Below the pieces are notes generated by a model. It was not told the DNA's origin, searched no databases, and was given only the letters and a program-made list of their open reading frames with translations. The position numbers and the translations under genes are program-made. A stretch of DNA of 64,000 nucleotides from Klebsiella pneumoniae (GTDB lineage Bacteria; Myxococcota_A; UBA9042), in contig CAMDBH010000001.1 of NCBI GenBank assembly GCA_945889325.1, forward strand, positions 1 through 64,000. The letters are read 5' to 3'. Every line of letters begins with the position of its first letter. Within the stretch, counting starts at the first letter, position 1. This document shows, one piece after another, positions 63,024-64,000 of the stretch.

Positions 63024-63671
63024 GTGGGACAAAAAAGCCATCCGAACGGTCTGCGCTTGGGCGTGATTCGCACCTGGAACTCCAAATGGTTCGAGGAAAA
63101 GAATTATTGCACGTGGTTGCACGAGGATCTGCAGATTCGCAAGCTCATCAAGGGCAAGATGAATCACGCTGGTATTTCGCGCATCGACATCGAGCGTCGC
63201 GCGCGGCAAATTCGCATCGGCGTGCACACCGCGCGCCCGGGCATTCTGATCGGGCCCAAGGGCAAAGAAGCCGAGAAACTCAAGGCCATGTTGGCCAAGA
63301 TCGCTCAGGGTGAGATTGTCCTGTCGATTCATGAGATTCGCCGCGCGGAAACCGACGCGCAGCTCGTTGCTGAAAGCATCGCAACCCAGCTCGAACGCCG
63401 CGTGGCGTTCCGGCGCGCGATGCGCAAGGCCATGCAGGCCGCGCAGAAATTTGGCATCAAAGGCATCCGCGTGGCTTGTTCGGGCCGTTTGGGCGGCGCC
63501 GAAATGGGCCGTTACGAGTGGTACCGCGAAGGCCGCGTCCCCCTGCACACGTTGCGCGCCGACATCCAGTACGGCGAGGCGTTGGCCAAGACGACCTTTG
63601 GCATTTGCGGCGTCAAAACGTGGATTTACCACGGTGACATTTTGCCGGAACGTTCGGGCCAAGCAAAGTAA
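63024..63671 (+). CDS. rpsC: Ribosomal protein S3
   Basis: 215 residues from GTG 63024. [19 protein letters not shown] start, KH loop [15 protein letters not shown], and [25 protein letters not shown] close to the C-terminus. mRNA entry-pore protein of the 30S subunit. A cluster of hairpins separates it from rplP. Confidence 0.99.
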   Translation: MGQKSHPNGLRLGVIRTWNSKWFEEKNYCTWLHEDLQIRKLIKGKMNHAGISRIDIERRARQIRIGVHTARPGILIGPKGKEAEKLKAMLAKIAQGEIVLSIHEIRRAETDAQLVAESIATQLERRVAFRRAMRKAMQAAQKFGIKGIRVACSGRLGGAEMGRYEWYREGRVPLHTLRADIQYGEALAKTTFGICGVKTWIYHGDILPERSGQAK

Positions 63672-63685
63672 CCCAATTCCGGGTA

Positions 63686-63752
63686 GGGGCGGGTCTCCGT
63701 GCCCGCCCCCCGCGAGCAACCGCTCGCGGAAAACACGCGAATTTCGATTCGC
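63686..63752. repeat. Three consecutive hairpins between rpsC and rplP
   Basis: GGGGCGGG/CCCGCCCC (63686-63709), CCGCGAGC/GCTCGCGG (63710-63729) and GCGAAT/ATTCGC with a TTCG loop (63737-63752). No T run follows the third, so a terminator is unlikely within an essential operon; it may be a small repetitive palindromic element or a processing/attenuation site. Confidence 0.85.
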
Positions 63753-63773
63753 AAATTGTGTAGGAGAGCAGCC

Positions 63774-64000
63774 ATGTTGGCTCCCAAGCGCGTCCTTTGG
63801 CGCAAAGTACAAAAAGGCAAGATGCGGGGCACAGCGCACCGCGGCAACGAGGTCAGCTACGGCGACTTCGGCCTAATGGCTACGGAATGCGGCTACTTAA
63901 CCAGCCGCCAGATTGAAGCAGCGCGTATTTCCATGACCCGCAAGGTCAAGCGCGATGCCAAGATTTGGATCCGGATCTTTCCGCACAAGCCAATTTCCAA
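63774..64000 (+). CDS. rplP: Ribosomal protein L16, cut by window edge
   Basis: 75 codons are present. [35 protein letters not shown] and [24 protein letters not shown] match L16; the conserved Arg at the hydroxylation site region lies beyond the edge. GGAG eight bases upstream of ATG 63774. Confidence 0.97.
   Translation, partial: MLAPKRVLWRKVQKGKMRGTAHRGNEVSYGDFGLMATECGYLTSRQIEAARISMTRKVKRDAKIWIRIFPHKPIS

Overview
The window is a gene-dense chromosomal segment of a moderately GC-rich (roughly 58-60% by eye) Gram-negative bacterium. Lipoprotein and Sec signal peptides, an Mla-type ATPase/MCE pair, long lipoproteins with Cys-rich and Asn/Asp-rich MopE-like repeats, and zinc-ribbon and TPR membrane proteins all resemble Myxococcota/Bradymonadota-type 'deltaproteobacterial' genomes. 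The taxonomic call is inference; no rRNA or tRNA gene is present to anchor it.

Layout. 1-296: repeat- and hairpin-rich DNA, then dnaE (297-3779). 3884-8002: a giant Cys-rich/Gly-rich lipoprotein and a convergent exported protein. 8159-9237: a GNAT acetyltransferase overlapping an SspB-like ClpXP adaptor. 9352-14395: a tightly overlapping polysaccharide cluster (GT4 glycosyltransferase, heparinase II/III-like protein, WecA-type phosphoglycosyl transferase, nucleotidyltransferase-fold protein), with a convergent ATP-grasp gene. 14399-19882 (minus): mutS, xerD-like recombinase and ATP-grasp gene behind a small lipoprotein gene. 20028-27670 (plus): lipoprotein, recD2-like helicase, RNB ribonuclease, a divergent RelA/SpoT-fold candidate and lipB, several joined with zero or overlapping spacing; a tiny zinc-ribbon gene lies antisense at 25318-25521. 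27700-30582 (minus): yacG and an FtsX-type permease. 30832-38321 (plus): a triple DsbA-like protein with a strong terminator, an M1 aminopeptidase, a beta-lactamase-fold hydrolase and a tail-anchored zinc-ribbon protein. 38375-42780 (minus): two envelope proteins, hemW and a PKD-like membrane protein. 42933-50747 (plus): a TPR-like exported protein interrupted in frame by a palindromic MITE, a small membrane protein, maf, a yggS-type PLP protein, two phosphoribosyltransferases, an MBL-fold hydrolase and a second Cys-rich lipoprotein. 50825-55996: polA, methylmalonyl-CoA epimerase (minus), mlaF and mlaD. 56788-64000: a fused str/S10 ribosomal operon.

The ribosomal operon reads rpsL-rpsG-fusA-rpsJ-rplD-rplW-rplB-rpsS-rplV-rpsC-rplP (cut by the window edge). 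Both tuf and rplC are missing from their usual places. The rest of the operon is ordinary.

The most distinctive observations are (i) a 192-bp hairpin-studded MITE with terminal inverted repeats and a 9-bp target duplication, inserted in frame upstream of a signal peptide; (ii) loss of rplC and tuf from the ribosomal operon; (iii) a divergent RelA/SpoT-fold protein; (iv) a three-domain periplasmic DsbA-like protein; (v) a 21-bp tandem duplication that multiplies a start codon; and (vi) apparent enrichment of the palindrome GCGATCGC. I found no phage, CRISPR array, secretion system or defence island.
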